NCBI RefSeq assembly: GCF_004116455.1
Contig: NZ_PDJU01000003.1
Location: 62,001-126,000, forward strand
Reading direction: 5' to 3'
Source of the DNA: Arcobacter sp. F155
GTDB lineage: Bacteria; Campylobacterota; Campylobacteria; Campylobacterales; Arcobacteraceae
Length of the DNA: 64,000 nucleotides
In this document: positions 60,874 through 64,000 of the stretch, one piece after another
Layout of the letters: each line of letters opens with the position of its first letter
Numbering within the stretch: the first letter of the stretch is position 1
Notes under the pieces: generated by a model
Databases searched by the model: none
Seen by the model: only the letters and a program-made list of their open reading frames with translations
Told to the model about the DNA's origin: nothing
Position numbers and translations under genes: made by a program

Positions 60874-63800
60874 ATGATTTCTTCATTTTTTATAAAAAAA
60901 CCAGTATTTGCAGGTGTGTTATCTATTGTAATATTCCTTACTGGATTAATCTCTATGTTCAACCTACCAATTGAACAATACCCAAGAGTTTTACCACCTC
61001 AAATTATTGTAAGTACTTCATATCCAGGAGCAAGTGCTGATACTATTGCAAAAACTGTTGCTGCACCTTTAGAAGAGAAAATCAATGGTGCAAAAAACAT
61101 GCTTTATATGAACTCAGTTGCAGAAGATAGTGGAAGATTAAATATTAATGTATTTTTTGAAGTTGGAACTGACCCAGACTCTGCAAAGATTGATGTAAAC
61201 AATAGAGTTCAAGCAGCTTTAGCAAAAATGCCAGAACAAGTACAAAGACAAGGTGTTGTTGTAGGGGAAAGAAGTCCAAGTATTCTTATGTTTATTATGC
61301 TTCAATCTCCAAATGATACTTATGACTCAGTATACTTATCAAACTATGCTCTTTTAAATATGGTTGAATCATTAAAAAGGGTAAATGGAGTAGGGGATGC
61401 TATCATCTTTGGTGCAAAAGATTACTCTATTAGAATCTGGATGGACCCAAGTAAGTTATCTAAATACTCACTTGCTACAACTGATGTAATTGCTGCAATT
61501 AAAGAACAAAATAACCAATATGCAGCAGGTAAAATTGCAGCAGAACCAATTGCGAATAAACAGATGTATACATATACAATTCAAACTCCAAAAAGATTTG
61601 AAAATGCAAATCAATTCGGTGATATTGTTATTAGAGCAAATGAAGATGGAAGTAGTTTAAAACTAAAAGATGTAGCTTCTATTGAACTTGGAGCAGCTGA
61701 TTATAGTGTTGAAACAAGATTAAACAATGCAGCATCTATTCCTATTGGTATTTTCTTACAAAGTGGTGCAAATGCACTTGAAACAGCAGATGCTATTAAA
61801 AGATCTTTAGAAGAAGCTCAAAAGAACTTCCCACAAGATATGACTTATAGTATTCCATACGATAGTACAGACTTTATTTCTGCTTCTATTGAAGAGGTTG
61901 TAAAAACTTTTATTGAAGCTTTAATTCTAGTTATTTTAATTATGTATTTATTCTTACAAAACTGGAGAGCTACAGTAATTCCATTTATTGCAGTTCCTAT
62001 TTCAATTGTAGGTGCTTTTGCTGGTATGTATGTTTTAGGTTTTAGTATCAACTTACTAACACTATTTGGACTTGTATTAGCTATTGGTATTGTTGTTGAT
62101 GATGCCATTATTGTAATTGAAAATATTGAACGGCATATGGAAGAGGGTAAAACCCCTAAAGAAGCTGCCTTTATTGCCATGCAAGAAGTTACAGGAGCCT
62201 TAATTGCTATTATTTTAGTTCTTGGTGCTATCTTTATACCTGTTGCCTTTATGGGTGGTTTAAGTGGAGAGATGTATAGACAGTTTGCCATTACTATTGT
62301 TATTTCAGTAATGATTTCTGGTTTTGTTGCTTTAACATTAACTCCAACATTATGTGTAAAGATATTAAAAAATAGAAAACATGAACCAAAAGGTTTCTTT
62401 AAATGGTTTAACAACATGTTTGATAAAGCAACTGAAGGGTATTCATACTTAGTTAAAAAGACTATTAGATTCTCTTTAATATCTATTTTACTTTATGCTG
62501 GTCTTATTTTTGTTTCATATGATATGTTTAAATCTATGAAAACTGGACTTGTTCCGCAAGAAGACCAAGGTACTATTTTTGTATTTGGATTTAACCCTCC
62601 TGGTTACTCTTTATCAAAATCTTTAGAGTTATCAGAGGAGACAAATGCAATTGTTTCACAAGATGAGAATGTTGCAAATATCATTACTCTTGCAGGGTAT
62701 GACTTTACAACATCAGCTCAAAGAACACATACAGTTGCAACAATTATTAAACTAAAAGACTGGAGTGAAAGACCAAATGAAGAGCAGGGTGCCCAAGCAC
62801 TTCTAGGAAAATTCTCTAAACAACTTATGGGTACAAGTGAAGGTTTCTCATTTGCCGTTGTTCCACCTCCAATTATGGGGATGAGTATTACTGGTGGATT
62901 TGATATGTATGTTCAAGATAGAACTGGTGGTAGTGTTGAAGATTTAGGAAAAGTAGTTAATCAAATACTTGAAAAAGCAAAAACTAGACCCGAGTTAATT
63001 GGTGTTAGAACATCTTTATCTGCAACAATTCCTCAATATAAAGTTGATGTAGATGTGGAAAAAGCAAAAGCAAAAGGTGTAAACCTAAACGATATTTATA
63101 GCACTATTACTTCTACATATGGAAGCTTTTATGTAAATGACTTCTCACTTTATGGAAGAACATATAGAGTAAATTTACAAGCTGATTCTGAGTATAGAAA
63201 TAATATTGAAGACTTTAAAGAGATTTTTGTAAGAGCAAATAATGGAGAACTACTTCCTATTAACTCATTTATCTCTTATAAAAAAGTAGTTGGTGCTGAT
63301 ATTGTTGAAAGATTTAACCTTTTCCAAGCAGCAAAAGTATCAGGACAACCAGCAGCTGGATATAGTTCTGGGGATGCATTAAAAGCTATTGAAGAAGTGG
63401 CAAATGAAGTATTACCATCAGGATATACTATTAGTTGGACAGGTTCAGCTTATCAAGAGAAACAAGTAGGTGGAAGTTCTGCTATGGCATTTGTATTTGG
63501 ACTTGTTTTCTTATTCTTAATTTTATGTGCTTTATATGAAAGATGGTTACTACCTATTTCAGTTGTTTTAGCTGTTCCATTTGCAGTATTTGGGGCAATT
63601 TTAGCAACAAATTTAAGAGCACTTGATAACAATATCTACTTCCAGATTGGACTTTTAGTTCTTGCAGGTCTTGCAGCTAAAAATGCCATCTTAATTGTAG
63701 AGTTTGCTATTCAAAAACAAAAAGAAGGTTTCAACTTAATTGATGCTGCTTTAGAAGCTGCAAAAGTAAGATTAAGACCAATTATTATGACTTCTTTAGC

Positions 63801-63984
63801 CTTTACAGTAGGTGTTTTACCATTAGCTATTAGTAATGGAGCAGGGGCTGCTAGTAAACACTCTATTGGTACAGGAGTTATTGGGGGAATGTTAGCTGCA
63901 ACATTTATTGCAATTGTATTTATTCCTCTGTTCTTTATTCTTATTTCAAAGCTATCTAAAAAAAGAGTGAAGAGTCATAAATGA
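60874..63984 (+). CDS. Hydrophobe/amphiphile RND multidrug pump (AcrB/MexB family)
   Basis: A 1036-residue inner-membrane proton antiporter of the HAE1-RND family. Twelve transmembrane helices and two large periplasmic loops are evident. The proton-relay aspartates lie in LAIGIVVDDAIIVIENIERH near residue 405. The N-terminus MISSFFIKKPVFAGVLSIV is typical. Exports drugs, bile salts or solvents by analogy. The last codons overlap an ATG (63981) of a further gene. Confidence 0.93.
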   Translation: MISSFFIKKPVFAGVLSIVIFLTGLISMFNLPIEQYPRVLPPQIIVSTSYPGASADTIAKTVAAPLEEKINGAKNMLYMNSVAEDSGRLNINVFFEVGTDPDSAKIDVNNRVQAALAKMPEQVQRQGVVVGERSPSILMFIMLQSPNDTYDSVYLSNYALLNMVESLKRVNGVGDAIIFGAKDYSIRIWMDPSKLSKYSLATTDVIAAIKEQNNQYAAGKIAAEPIANKQMYTYTIQTPKRFENANQFGDIVIRANEDGSSLKLKDVASIELGAADYSVETRLNNAASIPIGIFLQSGANALETADAIKRSLEEAQKNFPQDMTYSIPYDSTDFISASIEEVVKTFIEALILVILIMYLFLQNWRATVIPFIAVPISIVGAFAGMYVLGFSINLLTLFGLVLAIGIVVDDAIIVIENIERHMEEGKTPKEAAFIAMQEVTGALIAIILVLGAIFIPVAFMGGLSGEMYRQFAITIVISVMISGFVALTLTPTLCVKILKNRKHEPKGFFKWFNNMFDKATEGYSYLVKKTIRFSLISILLYAGLIFVSYDMFKSMKTGLVPQEDQGTIFVFGFNPPGYSLSKSLELSEETNAIVSQDENVANIITLAGYDFTTSAQRTHTVATIIKLKDWSERPNEEQGAQALLGKFSKQLMGTSEGFSFAVVPPPIMGMSITGGFDMYVQDRTGGSVEDLGKVVNQILEKAKTRPELIGVRTSLSATIPQYKVDVDVEKAKAKGVNLNDIYSTITSTYGSFYVNDFSLYGRTYRVNLQADSEYRNNIEDFKEIFVRANNGELLPINSFISYKKVVGADIVERFNLFQAAKVSGQPAAGYSSGDALKAIEEVANEVLPSGYTISWTGSAYQEKQVGGSSAMAFVFGLVFLFLILCALYERWLLPISVVLAVPFAVFGAILATNLRALDNNIYFQIGLLVLAGLAAKNAILIVEFAIQKQKEGFNLIDAALEAAKVRLRPIIMTSLAFTVGVLPLAISNGAGAASKHSIGTGVIGGMLAATFIAIVFIPLFFILISKLSKKRVKSHK

Positions 63985-64000
63985 CAAAAGAAGAAAAACA
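63981..64000 (+). CDS. Start of a following gene, truncated by the window end
   Basis: ATG at 63981 overlaps the RND stop by 4 bases (ATGA) and reads MTKEEK before the window ends. The overlap suggests a fourth gene in the efflux operon, but nothing more can be said. Confidence 0.4.

Noticed and set aside
61845-62417. 190-residue open frame antisense to the RND pump gene
   Set aside because: It is a shadow of the AT-rich, hydrophobic coding sequence of the pump on the opposite strand; it has no ribosome site and no recognisable domain.

Overview
The window is AT-rich, densely packed bacterial DNA and looks like a chromosome segment of a free-living Campylobacterota (epsilonproteobacterial) organism. 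Arcobacteraceae is the best guess. The guess rests on AT-rich codon use, many sensory kinases with the AHQWRQPL H-box, a KsgA start region resembling Campylobacter, RNase J with a long basic N-terminal tail, and the cluster ksgA, rnj, kdsD close to rlmN, which I recall from Helicobacter and Campylobacter. Species is inferred, not shown.

Layout. 1-3.9 kb: a lutABC lactate-oxidation operon, a methyltransferase and a dCMP deaminase. 4-7.9 kb: accB-accC, a cold-shock-type DEAD-box helicase and a small orphan protein. 8-13 kb: a Pit phosphate transporter, an AEC-family permease whose reading frame has no ATG, GTG or TTG start, asnB, a 100-residue protein and tRNA-Val(GAC). 13-17 kb: a membrane class III nucleotide cyclase, a repeat lipoprotein and a stand-alone TakP/DctP-type binding lipoprotein. 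17-20.6 kb: a non-classical succinate dehydrogenase/fumarate reductase pair, a Phd-like protein and a 2-hydroxyacid dehydrogenase. 20.6-33.5 kb: housekeeping genes (phoH-like, hemJ, rarA, rluB-type, kdsD, rnj, ksgA, hisF, rlmN, gltX, an RRM protein). This stretch carries two perfect 16-bp ParB sites (parS), so the replication origin is probably not far away. 33.5-42 kb: a candidate small RNA, then a copper/silver-type RND efflux operon with its own divergent two-component system. 41.5-46 kb: a rhodanese, a PAS-GGDEF-EAL protein with a dead GGDEF site, and a solitary putative phage abortive-infection membrane protein flanked by hairpin-rich DNA. 46-52 kb: nrdAB, purB and an RluA-type synthase. 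52-58 kb: two orphan sensor kinases with periplasmic binding-protein inputs. 58-64 kb: a MarR regulator with two palindromic operators and a TolC-MFP-AcrB multidrug pump.

What stands out. (1) ksgA, the AEC permease and the copper sensor kinase all lack a usable ATG/GTG/TTG at the expected start, and each has an in-frame ATA 6-7 bases after a good ribosome binding site. For the kinase, the only annotated-type start (GTG) lies upstream of its own promoter. (2) A 20-bp box is repeated before all three copper-efflux transcription units, with the same 9-bp distance to the -10 in two of them. (3) The Sdh/Frd pair has lost the FAD-linking histidine, has an extra cysteine that should turn the 3Fe-4S centre into 4Fe-4S, and has no membrane anchor nearby. 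(4) tRNA-Val begins at the base after a terminator T-run. (5) There is an unexplained structured RNA at 33.58-33.75 kb and a 32-residue membrane microprotein between rlmN and gltX. No insertion sequence, prophage or CRISPR array was seen.
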